DNA of 64,000 bases from an uncultured bacterium. Its GTDB lineage: Bacteria > Verrucomicrobiota > Kiritimatiellia > RFP12 > UBA1067. The notes beneath the pieces are model-generated. The model did no database searches, was not told the DNA's origin, and saw only the letters and a program-made list of their open reading frames with translations. Below, piece by piece: positions 16,299-24,525 of the stretch (positions are counted from its first letter, which is position 1; the number at the start of each line of letters is the position of its first letter). The stretch covers positions 1 through 64,000 of the forward strand of contig CACWIW010000001.1 in assembly GCA_902761035.1 (NCBI GenBank), read 5' to 3'. The position numbers were made by a program, and so were the translations under genes.

Positions 16299-17078
16299 TC
16301 ACTTACCCTTGGCGGGATCGAACTCGATCTTCATGGGTTTCTCCGGAATCTTGTGAACGTCGTTCCAGATCGCCCTTTGGTATTCATTGGTAGGTGGCGG
16401 TGCCCAGCCCTCCTGACAGGCCGCCGCGTATGAGACTCGTTGGACAGGCCTCACGCCAAGCGCGCCGGCGAACACGCCCATGCGCATGAACACGTCAGGG
16501 GGCAGCCCCTCGTCGTCGAAGCGGTCGAGCTGGCGCATCGAGCGAATCGGCCCAGCCAGCGAATCCTTGTACTGTGAACCTCCGCCGCCGCAGGCGTAGG
16601 CAAGCCCGCGCGCCAGCTCCTTACGCGCCCGCAGGGCGAGGACGGCGTCCCCCGGTTTGTCCACGGCAAGCGCCGCCACGTTCACCTGCGCCCAAAACTC
16701 GCCCGGCGACACGAGCAGGGACGCCGGCTGCGCCGCATCGTCCTTCACGTAAACCGTGACCGCCGCCTTGGGATCGGGGGCGTCCTTGAACTCTATCGGC
16801 AGCGACGAGAACCGCTTAATGTAGCGAATGGCCCGCATCAGCTCCTTTTCGGGAACCCGCTTCTGCTGGTTGACCACTGCAATGTGCCCGTTGCCGGGAT
16901 CGGGTTTCGTCACGAACCCGCCGAACACCCTGCGGTTCATTTCCAGCACCTTCTTGCGCTGTTCCGGCGTGAGGTCCGGCGGCGTTTCGGCAAACGCACA
17001 GAACACCGTGGCGGCACAGATTGCCGCGAACAGCGGCCTTGAAAATCTCCTCATATTGGAAACTTTATTCGTAATCAT
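16299..17078 (-). CDS. Module 2 gene 4: secreted protein with GWAPPP...KIEFDP C-terminus
   Basis: 259 residues; signal peptide within MRRFSRPLFAAICAATVFCAFA (an extended MITNKVSN start is used so that the ATGA overlap with gene 3 is kept). Shares with its paralogues HIAVVNQQKRVPEKELMRAI, the segment RKELARGLAYACGGGGS and the C-terminus QEGWAPPPTNEYQRAIWNDV...KIEFDPAKGK. No HExxH. The convergent neighbour is the module 1 copy, 69 bp away across the terminator. Inferred periplasmic partner of the gene 3 protein; no known activity. Confidence 0.65.
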   Translation of the reverse strand: MITNKVSNMRRFSRPLFAAICAATVFCAFAETPPDLTPEQRKKVLEMNRRVFGGFVTKPDPGNGHIAVVNQQKRVPEKELMRAIRYIKRFSSLPIEFKDAPDPKAAVTVYVKDDAAQPASLLVSPGEFWAQVNVAALAVDKPGDAVLALRARKELARGLAYACGGGGSQYKDSLAGPIRSMRQLDRFDDEGLPPDVFMRMGVFAGALGVRPVQRVSYAAACQEGWAPPPTNEYQRAIWNDVHKIPEKPMKIEFDPAKGK

Positions 17079-18070
17079 TTTTCTTGCTCCTTTGGCAGAA
17101 ACGCGGACGCGGGAATGGGCAGCGGGCGAATGCCCTCCTTGCGGAGGTCGGCGTTTACGCGCTTCAGCATCGCCCGCGCGATCTCCGGGTCGTTCTGCTC
17201 TTCCAGCACTTTGTAAATCTCCTCCGTGGCAAGTCTCCTCTTCTTGTACGCCTTGTCAAGGACGCCGTGGTAGTAGGACAGGAACTCTTCTGGCTTGCCG
17301 CCCTCCTTGATGAACTTCAACATCTCCTTCTTGGCTATCTCCAACGTCTCCTTGCTGATTTTCACTTCCTCGGCATCCTTTGCCGTGATGGGGTTGGGCG
17401 ATGTGAGGATGTTCCACATATTGGTGAGGTCGGACTGTGGAAGATCCGTCAGCGGGAGGGGCGGATCGCCGACATTGCATGTAAAGATGTCCAGCAACGC
17501 CTGTTCCGTCGAGTTGCGATGAACCGTGTTCGTGTTCCGCGCCACATACTGCACCTTGTGCAACTTCTTGCGCCCTGAACGCCAAGGCTCGTTCGGTAAC
17601 AGACCGGGCGGCGGCTCATTGGGGTTGAACGGCTTGGGACTGGCCTCCGGCTCCAGCGCGGATTCAGACGCGGGCGTGTTTGTCACGACTTCCGTCTTTT
17701 GCGGACGTGCCGCCTTGGGCTTCTCTGGCTTGGGCTTTTCCACCTTGTGTTTGGCTGGCTTTTCCGCTGGCAAGGCGTTCTTCTCGTGTCCCATCCACCA
17801 CCACACGCCACCTGCAATCGCGGCAAGAACTATCGCCGCCAAGATGGCGGCTTTCCCAGTTAGGCGGCGCGTACTGGGAGGACGAGCGTCCACGCGAGCC
17901 GCGCTACGGGATGGGCCGCGCTTGTCGCGGCCCTTACCGCCCTCCGCAATCTTCGTGGGCGAGATCCCGCGCTTACGACACTCGGCCACACATGCCGCAC
18001 GATCAGCGGCCTCCACCGCCTCCTCGCGCAGCGCACCATCCTTGCCTCGATATGTGATCGTAAAAGTCAT
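17075..18070 (-). CDS. Module 2 gene 3: single-pass membrane protein with GspF-N-like domain
   Basis: 331 residues. N-domain MTFTITYRGKDGALREEAVE...; the linker to the membrane helix (residues ~47-70, SAARVDARPPSTRRLTGKAA) is encoded by two dispersed repeats in frame (17835-17933). Then comes a transmembrane helix AAILAAIVLAAIAGGVWWWM, a Pro/Lys spacer (AEKPAKHKVEKPKPEKPKA) and a helical C-terminal domain with the line EILAR-like DPEIARAMLKRVNADLRKEG. The stop overlaps the gene 4 start by ATGA. Upstream lie a GGGCGGTCGC palindrome (18082) and the conserved hairpin (18127). Confidence 0.65.
   Translation of the reverse strand: MTFTITYRGKDGALREEAVEAADRAACVAECRKRGISPTKIAEGGKGRDKRGPSRSAARVDARPPSTRRLTGKAAILAAIVLAAIAGGVWWWMGHEKNALPAEKPAKHKVEKPKPEKPKAARPQKTEVVTNTPASESALEPEASPKPFNPNEPPPGLLPNEPWRSGRKKLHKVQYVARNTNTVHRNSTEQALLDIFTCNVGDPPLPLTDLPQSDLTNMWNILTSPNPITAKDAEEVKISKETLEIAKKEMLKFIKEGGKPEEFLSYYHGVLDKAYKKRRLATEEIYKVLEEQNDPEIARAMLKRVNADLRKEGIRPLPIPASAFLPKEQEK
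17835..17933 (-). repeat. In-frame palindromic repeats inside the module 2 membrane protein
   Basis: 17835-17880 contains GCCGCCAAGATGGCGGC, also present in module 4 (26200). 17881-17933 contains GACGAGCGTCCACGCGAGCC, related to 12112. The reading frame stays open through both. Confidence 0.7.
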
Positions 18071-18126
18071 CTTTTTCGTTTAGCAGGGCGGTCGCTTGCG
18101 ACCGCCGTCTCAATCAAAAATTGAAA

Positions 18127-18150
18127 GCCCGCCCGCACATGCGGACGGGC
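18127..18150 (-). terminator. Conserved inter-gene hairpin, module 2
   Basis: Same GCCCGTCCGC/GCGGGCGGGC palindrome (loop ATGT) between genes 2 and 3, followed on the minus strand by TTTCAATTTTT. A second GC palindrome at 18082-18104 lies between it and gene 3. Confidence 0.75.
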
Positions 18151-18193
18151 CTTCGTTCGGTATGGTCACGCATCCGGCGTGGCCGTTTCCAAT

Positions 18194-18745
18194 TTACGCC
18201 CTCTTGCGACGGAGCGCAAGACCAGCCATGCCGATGAGCATCAGCAAGCCGCTGGTAGGCTCAGGTACGTCGCTGCTAATCGTCGTCCATGTGCCAGACG
18301 GGGTAACGGAGAATGTCCTTTGAGCAGAAGCATTCGCAAACGTAATCGACTGCACGTCCGTCACCATGTACTTCGTCACACCGTCAAGGTTCTTGTCCGA
18401 CGTGTCGAAGATGATGGCATAACCGGAAACAGTCGTACCCGCACCCCACGAAGCATTATCGGTCGTGTAAGAACCGGTGAAAGTTCCGCCACTCTTCAGC
18501 GTACCGCCTTTTTGGTTGTACTCTTTCAGACCGGCATAGTTGTTAGCCTCGATTAGCGCGATGGCATCGGTCTGCGAGATTGTTTTCGCAGTCGTGCTAG
18601 ACGAATCCGATGAGATAAACGCCCAGATGCGCCATCCGTCAGACGCGCCATCCGCCGCACCTGTCAACGCCCAGTTTACCTGGGATGCCTGTGCAAACCC
18701 CGCAAAAAGCAGAGCTGCAGAAACAATTAGTTTTTTCATTTTCAT
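18194..18745 (-). CDS. Module 2 gene 2: PEP-CTERM secreted protein
   Basis: 183 residues; start MKMKKLIVSAALLFAGFAQA after ACAAGGAAA (the nine extra N-terminal codons in frame lie upstream of this ribosome site). Body begins SQVNWALTGAADGASDGWRI. The C-terminus VPEPTSGLLMLIGMAGLALR plus RKRA is a PEP-CTERM signal. It lies 51 bp after the VVGY body and ends before the conserved hairpin. Same position, leader and sorting signal as its three paralogues, but the body sequence has diverged strongly. Confidence 0.82.
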   Translation of the reverse strand: MKMKKLIVSAALLFAGFAQASQVNWALTGAADGASDGWRIWAFISSDSSSTTAKTISQTDAIALIEANNYAGLKEYNQKGGTLKSGGTFTGSYTTDNASWGAGTTVSGYAIIFDTSDKNLDGVTKYMVTDVQSITFANASAQRTFSVTPSGTWTTISSDVPEPTSGLLMLIGMAGLALRRKRA

Positions 18746-18796
18746 TTTCCTTGTTTTTTGTTTTGTCATCCCACCACCTCACGGCAGCGGAAATCG

Positions 18797-19753
18797 TTAG
18801 AGCTCGTAGGGGGCAAAAATCTTCGCCATCTTACCAGCTCCACAGTCCAACTGGAACGCATCGCCCGCCGCAATCGTGGGGATGGTCTCAATCGGCTTGT
18901 AGAAGACCACGTCCTCTTCCTCTTCGTCATCGTAATACGAATCCATGATGCCCCATGAGCCAGCATCGGTCACGTTCTTGAGGGCGATGGGCGTAGGCTG
19001 CGTAGCGCAATCAGAGGCTTTCACCCAGTGGTAGATGGCCGTCTTGATGCCGTTGCGGTCAAGGAACTGGATGTTCGCCGCACCCGTCGGGACGGTCGTA
19101 TCCATCTGGACGTCGCGAAGCTCAATCGCCGATGAGAACGGATTGCCGATATAGAAGTTACCTGTTGCTGCATTCGTGCAGGCGACATCATCGTCGGAAA
19201 CCGCGCCTGAGAACGTAACCACCTTGCCTGCGGCCGAGTCAAGTTGCACAGCATCACCGGAATCGAATGTAATCGTGCTGCCAATCGGCTTGTAGAACAC
19301 GACGTCCTCTTCCTCTTCGTCATCATAGTACGAATCCATGATGGCCCAAGCACCGTTCGCACCTTCAGCACACGGAACCGGCGTGGGCTGTGTGGCGCAG
19401 TCGGCCGCCTTCACCCAGTGGTAAATGGCGGTCTTGATGCCGTTGCGGTCAAGGAGCTGGATGTTCGCCGCGCCCGTCGGAACGGTCGTATCCATCTGGA
19501 AGTCCTTCTGGAGTTCGATGTCCGTACCATCGATGTGCGCAAAGCACGCCGTCACATAGCGGTTGCCCGTCTCGGCCGCCGCCTTGGCATTATAGCCCAC
19601 AACGGAAGGAGAGGGATTTTGATTCGCATATTCGGCATGAGGGGTTTTGCGGGGGTGCCGTGGTGACGCAGTAAAGTGCAGAAGGCAGTACCCAAACATG
19701 GGTGGGTTTGGTATAATATCCGTCGTTCGCAAGGAACGTATCATGGTGTTCAA
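18797..19753 (-). CDS. Module 2 gene 1: VVGY two-domain protein lacking a signal peptide
   Basis: 318 codons are open. From PSVVGYNAKAAAETGNRY onward there are two tandem domains sharing MDTTVPTGAANIQ, LDRNGIKTAIYHWVKA and SYYDDEEEEDVVFYKPI. The ~50 residues before VVGY (MNTMIRSLRTTDIIPNPPMF...) do not form a signal peptide. They overlap the promoter and 5' end of the divergent DUF2971 gene, so that gene may have replaced the native 5' end. I treat the VVGY part as genuine and the N-terminus as accidental. Probably silent or poorly expressed. Confidence 0.55.
   Translation of the reverse strand: MNTMIRSLRTTDIIPNPPMFGYCLLHFTASPRHPRKTPHAEYANQNPSPSVVGYNAKAAAETGNRYVTACFAHIDGTDIELQKDFQMDTTVPTGAANIQLLDRNGIKTAIYHWVKAADCATQPTPVPCAEGANGAWAIMDSYYDDEEEEDVVFYKPIGSTITFDSGDAVQLDSAAGKVVTFSGAVSDDDVACTNAATGNFYIGNPFSSAIELRDVQMDTTVPTGAANIQFLDRNGIKTAIYHWVKASDCATQPTPIALKNVTDAGSWGIMDSYYDDEEEEDVVFYKPIETIPTIAAGDAFQLDCGAGKMAKIFAPYEL
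19712..19717 (+). promoter_or_regulatory. -10 box TATAAT of the DUF2971 gene
   Basis: TATAAT 25 bp before the ATG at 19743; the -35 is unclear. Confidence 0.5.
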
Positions 19754-20612
19754 CTGCTACAAGTACACAAGCCTGAAATATGGCATCAGATCGCTGATCG
19801 ATGGAGAGTTCAAAGTAACCGCTCCAGCCGAGTTCAACGATCCACTTGATTGCGTCGGCATCGTGACAATGGAGAATCCTCCCCGTGAGGCGCTTGTTGA
19901 CTATGCCGCTACCCTTGCCAGACCATCAGGTCAAAGCGTAGATGACGTCCTCGATTCAATCCTTCAAGGCTTGTCCTTCCCGGCGCACATGAACTCGGAA
20001 TTGCTGTCCCGCAGGGTTGTAAGCAAGACACTACGTGTAATGAGCCTGAGTGACGCGAATCGATGCGACCCGAATTCTGAACAGTTGCTTTGGAGTCACT
20101 ATGCCGACGATGCCAAGGGTGTTCGTATACGCCTTGTGATCGACACGGAGTATCCATTGCCGACCCTAACGGATAAAAAGATGTGGTCGGTAAGAAGAGT
20201 GTCTTATCCGCAAGACGGCAACCTCCCTCTCTTTGACATGAAGAGCCTCAAGACATATCCAATGGATCAAGGCCTCCTCCAGTTTTACCACGTCTGCGTA
20301 TTTACCAAAGGCCACGGATGGGCGTACGAGAACGAGATTCGACTGGTGGTGAGTGCCAATGATGGATGTTGCCGCAAGGCAAAATCTCATCCAGAGGATG
20401 CCAAAGGCACCTCTGCGGATGTCATTGACATTCCTCGGTCGTGGGTCAAGGGAATAGACTTCGGCATTCAAGTAAAAGAAGGATTGGTTCAAGCATGTGT
20501 GCAGCAACTCGTCGCAGCCGGATATGACATCAATTTCAGGTGGGCACGTGTTGCCGCCGGCCAGTACGGATATTCCTATTGGAATCTCGACAAGGACGGA
20601 CTTCCCCAATGA
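19743..20612 (+). CDS. DUF2971 family protein
   Basis: 289 residues from ATG 19743 (RBS AAGGAACG). Family hallmarks: CYKYTSLKYGIRSLIDGEF, APAEFNDPLDC, SDANRCDPNSEQLLWSHYAD and WAYENEIRLV, which match the Y-K-Y, FNDP.D, LWSHY and E.E.R features of DUF2971. The biochemical role is unknown; relatives are often found in mobile and defence islands. Its base composition is lower in GC than the flanking modules, and it sits between two head-to-head copies of the four-gene module, so it is a likely insertion. Confidence 0.75.
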   Translation: MVFNCYKYTSLKYGIRSLIDGEFKVTAPAEFNDPLDCVGIVTMENPPREALVDYAATLARPSGQSVDDVLDSILQGLSFPAHMNSELLSRRVVSKTLRVMSLSDANRCDPNSEQLLWSHYADDAKGVRIRLVIDTEYPLPTLTDKKMWSVRRVSYPQDGNLPLFDMKSLKTYPMDQGLLQFYHVCVFTKGHGWAYENEIRLVVSANDGCCRKAKSHPEDAKGTSADVIDIPRSWVKGIDFGIQVKEGLVQACVQQLVAAGYDINFRWARVAAGQYGYSYWNLDKDGLPQ

Positions 20613-20867
20613 GAAATCTTCAATACAAGAATCGACTCCTCGCGCCCTCTTGCCGCCCCTTGCGCACGGCCCGACGCGGGCGGCTCGGCGCGGTTGAGGC
20701 TCGGGCGAGGGGGTGGGGCGCGGCTGGCGAAAAAAATCATCGGAGGGGTTTTCGGAGAGCGAAAAACCGAGAAAACCCAATAAACACAGGGGTTTGCGCG
20801 TTGTGGCACCCCCGGAACGGACAAAAAAGGGTAATAAAAAATTTTCACGAATTTTTGCTTGCCCCTG

Positions 20868-20896
20868 TTGACAAGCCGAATTATTTGGTTTATACT
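20868..20896 (+). promoter_or_regulatory. Strong promoter of module 3
   Basis: TTGACA at 20868-20873, 17-bp spacer, TATACT at 20891-20896, with an A/T-rich tract immediately upstream (20830-20860). The region 20613-20867 otherwise holds GC-rich sequence with no gene. Modules 1, 2 and 4 lack a comparable promoter before gene 1. Confidence 0.8.
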
Positions 20897-20985
20897 TCTC
20901 ACCGCTAAGGCAAATTGTAGAGTGGTTCTGCACAAGTCAAGGCACCGCGCCCGGCGGTTCTGGGCAAAAACAAAGGAAACGAAAA

Positions 20986-21849
20986 ATGAAAAAGTTAATG
21001 TTTGCAGCGGCCGTTGCCGCAGCGGGTGGCCTGATGGCCATTGAGTCCGCAAATGTTGTGGGCTATAACCAGAATACGCTTACCGATGGTTCGCTCAACT
21101 GGATCTGTAATTCATTCAAGGCGATTGACGGACGTCTCTGGACGCTCGCTGATCTTATCCCAGGCGAGACCTTCTCGGCTAGTACGCTTCAGTTCGCAAC
21201 TGGAACTGGTGCAACAAAGCAGTTCACCCTTGGTAATGGCGATACCGTGGAAGGCTTCTTTGAATACTGGAGAGAGGACGAGATTGACCCCGATACTCTG
21301 CCAGATGGAGCATCTGCCGTAGCTGGATGGTATCTCTGGGATGAGGCTGGCGAAAAGATCTACCTCATGAATTCAATCCAGATTCCTGAAGGCGGCTGCT
21401 TCGCCGTCCAGGGACTCGATGGCGCTGGTACTACCATTGGCGGTGCCGGTCAGGTTGATCCGGAAGATACCGACTGTGAGCTTACCGATGGTGTGCTCAA
21501 TTGGTTTGGCAACTGCTCTCCTGTCGATCTGACGCTGGGGGATCTCGCTGTTAATGCTAATTTCAGCGCAAGCACGCTTCAGTTCGTGACCGGAACCGGC
21601 GCGACGAAGCAGTTTACCCTTACAAACGGCGATACGGTTGAGGGCTTCTTTGAATACTGGAGAGAGGACGAGATCGACCCAGACACCCTGCCCGATGGTG
21701 CGACAGCCGTTGCGGGATGGTATGTCTGGGATGAGGCTGGCGAAAAAATCTACCTCATGAATTCACTCCCTCTTCCTGCCGGTGCTGGATTTGCCGTGCA
21801 GGGTCTTGATGGCGACGGCGCATGCGTCATCGTTCCGAGTGCTCTGTAA
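20986..21849 (+). CDS. Module 3 gene 1: complete VVGY two-domain secreted protein
   Basis: 287 residues; ATG after CAAAGGAAACGAAAA. Signal peptide MKKLMFAAAVAAAGGLMA, then IESANVVGYNQNTLTDGSL. Two tandem domains of about 130 residues share FSASTLQF.TGTGATKQFTL, GDTVEGFFEYWREDEIDPDT and AGWY.WDEAGEKIYLMNS; their DNA is also nearly identical, a sign of recent duplication or conversion. It is the only one of the four gene-1 copies with promoter, RBS and signal peptide. The product should be exported to the periplasm or surface. The function of the family is not known. Confidence 0.75.
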   Translation: MKKLMFAAAVAAAGGLMAIESANVVGYNQNTLTDGSLNWICNSFKAIDGRLWTLADLIPGETFSASTLQFATGTGATKQFTLGNGDTVEGFFEYWREDEIDPDTLPDGASAVAGWYLWDEAGEKIYLMNSIQIPEGGCFAVQGLDGAGTTIGGAGQVDPEDTDCELTDGVLNWFGNCSPVDLTLGDLAVNANFSASTLQFVTGTGATKQFTLTNGDTVEGFFEYWREDEIDPDTLPDGATAVAGWYVWDEAGEKIYLMNSLPLPAGAGFAVQGLDGDGACVIVPSAL

Positions 21850-21951
21850 GGAATTTCAAGGGAACGGTGGCTGCGAACTGTCGCCGCCCGAGAAAAACAA
21901 AAACGGGAACGGCGCGTTGGGGACAACGCGCCCAACCAAAAAACAAGGAAA

Positions 21952-22509
21952 ATGAAAATGAAAAAACTGATAGTTGTTATGGCGGCGGTTGCGATGGCAT
22001 GTGCCTCGCAGGCGGCGACCATCAAGTGGGGTACCGGCACGGTAAAAGTGCCAGGCACCACTACAAACATGACAAAAACGAACATTGGCCTGTACTTCTG
22101 GGCGGAGAACGTTTCCGATCCGTGGACGTCAAAGGCCACGGCATCTGGCGAGGGCGATGCCGTTACCTACGCCATATCGGGCGGAACCGGTGCGAGCGCA
22201 ACGTACAAGAGTGGCGTTGCCACAATTACTGGTGGTAGTTCGTACAGCAACGGCGATACGGCGTATGGTGCTGTGATCCTTACGTATGACGCCAACAGCG
22301 ACGGAAAGATCGGCGTGGGCGACTACTACATGACCGGTACTGGTAGCTACACGCTTGAGTCCGACATGGGTGTGACGCAGAACCTCTCGATGGGTTCGTG
22401 GACGCAGATTACCGCCTCCTCCAGCGGTGGTGATGTGCCTGAGCCGACGAGCGGCCTCCTGCTCCTCGTAGGCGCTGGAATGCTCGCGCTCCGCCGCAAG
22501 CAGAAGTAA
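21952..22509 (+). CDS. Module 3 gene 2: PEP-CTERM secreted protein
   Basis: 185 residues; MKMKKLIVVMAAVAMACASQA signal peptide after CAAGGAAA. Body ATIKWGTGTVKVPGTTTNMT is Ser/Thr/Gly-rich. The C-terminal sorting signal DVPEPTSGLLLLVGAGMLAL plus RRKQK is the same as in module 1, also at nucleotide level. It lies 102 bp after gene 1, with the conserved hairpin downstream. Confidence 0.82.
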   Translation: MKMKKLIVVMAAVAMACASQAATIKWGTGTVKVPGTTTNMTKTNIGLYFWAENVSDPWTSKATASGEGDAVTYAISGGTGASATYKSGVATITGGSSYSNGDTAYGAVILTYDANSDGKIGVGDYYMTGTGSYTLESDMGVTQNLSMGSWTQITASSSGGDVPEPTSGLLLLVGAGMLALRRKQK

Positions 22510-22568
22510 GGGTAGTAGTTAGTGCTTAGCGGCTAGTGATTAGTTGCGAAGCATGAACCAGAACGAAG

Positions 22569-22602
22569 GCCCGTCCGCGTGTGCGGGCGGGCTTTCAATT
22601 TC
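22569..22602 (+). terminator. Conserved inter-gene hairpin, module 3
   Basis: GCCCGTCCGC-gtgt-GCGGGCGGGC then TTTCAATTTC. The ~25 bp before it (GAAGCATGAACCAGAACGAAG) also match module 1. Confidence 0.75.
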
Positions 22603-22610
22603 AGGAAGAT

Positions 22611-23666
22611 ATGACTTTTACCATCACATACCGCGCCAAGGACGGCGCGATGCGCGAGGAGCGCATTGATGCGGCAAGCCGCGCCGAGTGCGTGGCCGAG
22701 TGCCGCAAGTTGGGGATTGCACCCACGAGGATTGCAGAGGGGGGCAGAAGCGGCAAGAGTGCCACTTCCCCGAAGAGCGTACCGTCACGAGCCACCGGTG
22801 CTGGGGAAAACGGCAAGCGTACAACAGCAAGGTGGGTGACCGCCGCCGTGTTGATTGCCGCAGCGGTTGCGGGAGGCGTATGGTGGTGGATGGCGGGGCG
22901 CGAGGTCGCAGCGCCCCGCTTGGAGAAACCCAAGACAGCAAAGCCCGTGCGAACGACCGAGAAGCCCGTCCGCCAAACGGCGGAGAAACCGCAGAAGCCG
23001 CCAGAGCCGCCGAAGGAGGAACCTCGGAAGGTCGTGCCCAAAGGCACGCCCATGTCGGAACGCCAGCCGCCCAAGACCTACCGCGACGAGCGCGGCGTTC
23101 TGCGCTACGAGGGCGGCATGAGAGCGCCCGATCCGTCGCGCCCGCGCCACTCCGCAAAGCGTCTTGGGCCAGACCCGCTCAACGACCCCGTGTTCAAGAC
23201 GCAACCCGAGAACGAGATCGCAATGCTGCTCACGGCGACCCCTGGCGACACGATCCTCACCCTGCGTCGCTACGACGACGCCTTCGAGGCTGAGTTCATG
23301 AAGTCCCTCGAACACGACGTCGAGGTGACGGAGGACGACACCCCCGCCCGCGCGGAACTCAAGCGGGCGATGGCGGAGACGAAGAGGGAACTTGCCGAGC
23401 GCATGAAGAACGGCGAGAAGCTCTCCGACATCCTACAGGAGACGCGAAGCGAGCTGCGCAGGCTCTCCGACTACCGCCGCAACCTTGAAAAGATGGTGTC
23501 CGAGGCGGCGCGGAACCCCGAGCTGGCAGAGCAGGAAGTGTCGGACTACCTGACCGCCGCCAACAAGATGCTGACCGAAAACGGCATGAAGCCGATCAAA
23601 AGCGGAATAGTCCGCAAGAACCTCTTGATGAGGCTGAAGAACCAACAGAAGGAGACCTCGAAATGA
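22611..23666 (+). CDS. Module 3 gene 3: single-pass membrane protein with GspF-N-like domain
   Basis: 351 residues; ATG 22611 after AGGAAGAT. N-domain MTFTITYRAKDGAMREERID...GIAPTRIAEGG, short linker, transmembrane helix WVTAAVLIAAAVAGGVWWWM (residues ~73-92), a Pro/Lys/Glu spacer (TAEKPQKPPEPPKEEPRKVV), and a C-terminal domain with RHSAKRLGPDPLNDPVFKT and long helices (ELKRAMAETKRELAERMKNG). It shares PENEIA.L...PG.TI...RRYD..FEAEF with module 4, so these two are the closest relatives. ATGA overlap with gene 4. Confidence 0.65.
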   Translation: MTFTITYRAKDGAMREERIDAASRAECVAECRKLGIAPTRIAEGGRSGKSATSPKSVPSRATGAGENGKRTTARWVTAAVLIAAAVAGGVWWWMAGREVAAPRLEKPKTAKPVRTTEKPVRQTAEKPQKPPEPPKEEPRKVVPKGTPMSERQPPKTYRDERGVLRYEGGMRAPDPSRPRHSAKRLGPDPLNDPVFKTQPENEIAMLLTATPGDTILTLRRYDDAFEAEFMKSLEHDVEVTEDDTPARAELKRAMAETKRELAERMKNGEKLSDILQETRSELRRLSDYRRNLEKMVSEAARNPELAEQEVSDYLTAANKMLTENGMKPIKSGIVRKNLLMRLKNQQKETSK

Positions 23667-24451
23667 AGAACATCACCTTTGCCGTGGCGGTTGTCGCCGT
23701 CATGGCCCTCGCGGCAGACACGACCGCGCAGGGGGCGGGAGGCGGGCTGTCGGCTCGTGAACGAGCGTACGCCCGCAAGGCGGCGAAGTTCGGCGGGATG
23801 ATCCAGCGCCCGAACGCGCACCCCGGCAAGTTCGCATTCGTTAACGCGCAGGGGCGCGTCGCCGCGTCCAACCTCACGGAGACTGTGGGGTTCCTGAAGA
23901 AGATGCTGCACGCCAACATCGTTCTGGAGGACGGCAAGGCCGTGACGGCGGCCACGGCTGGTTCGGCGCGGAAGGACGCCAAGGCCGACGCGGCTGTGTT
24001 CCTCGTGGAGGACAAGGCGATGCCGGACATGATGCTCGTCTCGCCGGAGGGCAGGTGGGCGATAGTGAACGTGGCCGCCCTGGCCGCTGACGGCGCGGCC
24101 TCGCAGTACGCCGTGGCTCGGCTTAACAAGGAAATGGTGCGGGCGTTCGCCTACTTGGCGGGTGGCTGCGGCTCGGAGTTCGCGGGCAACCTCATGGATC
24201 ATATCACACGCCCCGACCAGCTGGACGCCTACTCCGAGGCGCGTCCGCCCATGGACGTTCTGGCGAAGGTGTCGCGCAGGCTGCCGCAGCTTGGCATAAC
24301 GCCGCAGAGGATGGCCACCTACCAGCAGGCCTGCAAGGAGGGCTGGGCACCGGCACCTACCAACGACGTGCAGCGCACGATCTGGAACGAGGTACATCAA
24401 CTCCCCTCAAAACCGCTGAAGATTGAATTCGACCCTGCCAAGGGGAAGTGA
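23663..24451 (+). CDS. Module 3 gene 4: secreted protein with GWAPAP...KIEFDP C-terminus
   Basis: 262 residues; signal peptide ~1-22 (NITFAVAVVAVMALAADTTA). Core KFAFVNAQGRVAASNLTETV, PEGRWAIVNVAALAADGAA and NKEMVRAFAYLAGGCGSEF. C-terminus KEGWAPAPTNDVQRTIWNEV...KIEFDPAKGK. The segment RWAIVNVAALAADGAA is also present in module 4. Translationally coupled to gene 3. No catalytic motif; presumed envelope partner of gene 3. Confidence 0.65.
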   Translation: MKNITFAVAVVAVMALAADTTAQGAGGGLSARERAYARKAAKFGGMIQRPNAHPGKFAFVNAQGRVAASNLTETVGFLKKMLHANIVLEDGKAVTAATAGSARKDAKADAAVFLVEDKAMPDMMLVSPEGRWAIVNVAALAADGAASQYAVARLNKEMVRAFAYLAGGCGSEFAGNLMDHITRPDQLDAYSEARPPMDVLAKVSRRLPQLGITPQRMATYQQACKEGWAPAPTNDVQRTIWNEVHQLPSKPLKIEFDPAKGK

Positions 24452-24472
24452 CCCTGTGCCACAGAACGCAAG

Positions 24473-24503
24473 AAGCCGCGCTCGGTTGGGCGCGGCTTTT
24501 TGG
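24473..24503. terminator. Bidirectional terminator between modules 3 and 4
   Basis: AAGCCGCGC / GCGCGGCTT stem followed by TTTGG, between the convergent stops at 24451 and 24526. It is closely related to the terminator at 16251. Confidence 0.75.
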
Positions 24504-24525
24504 TTTGGCATCTATGGGGGTGTGC

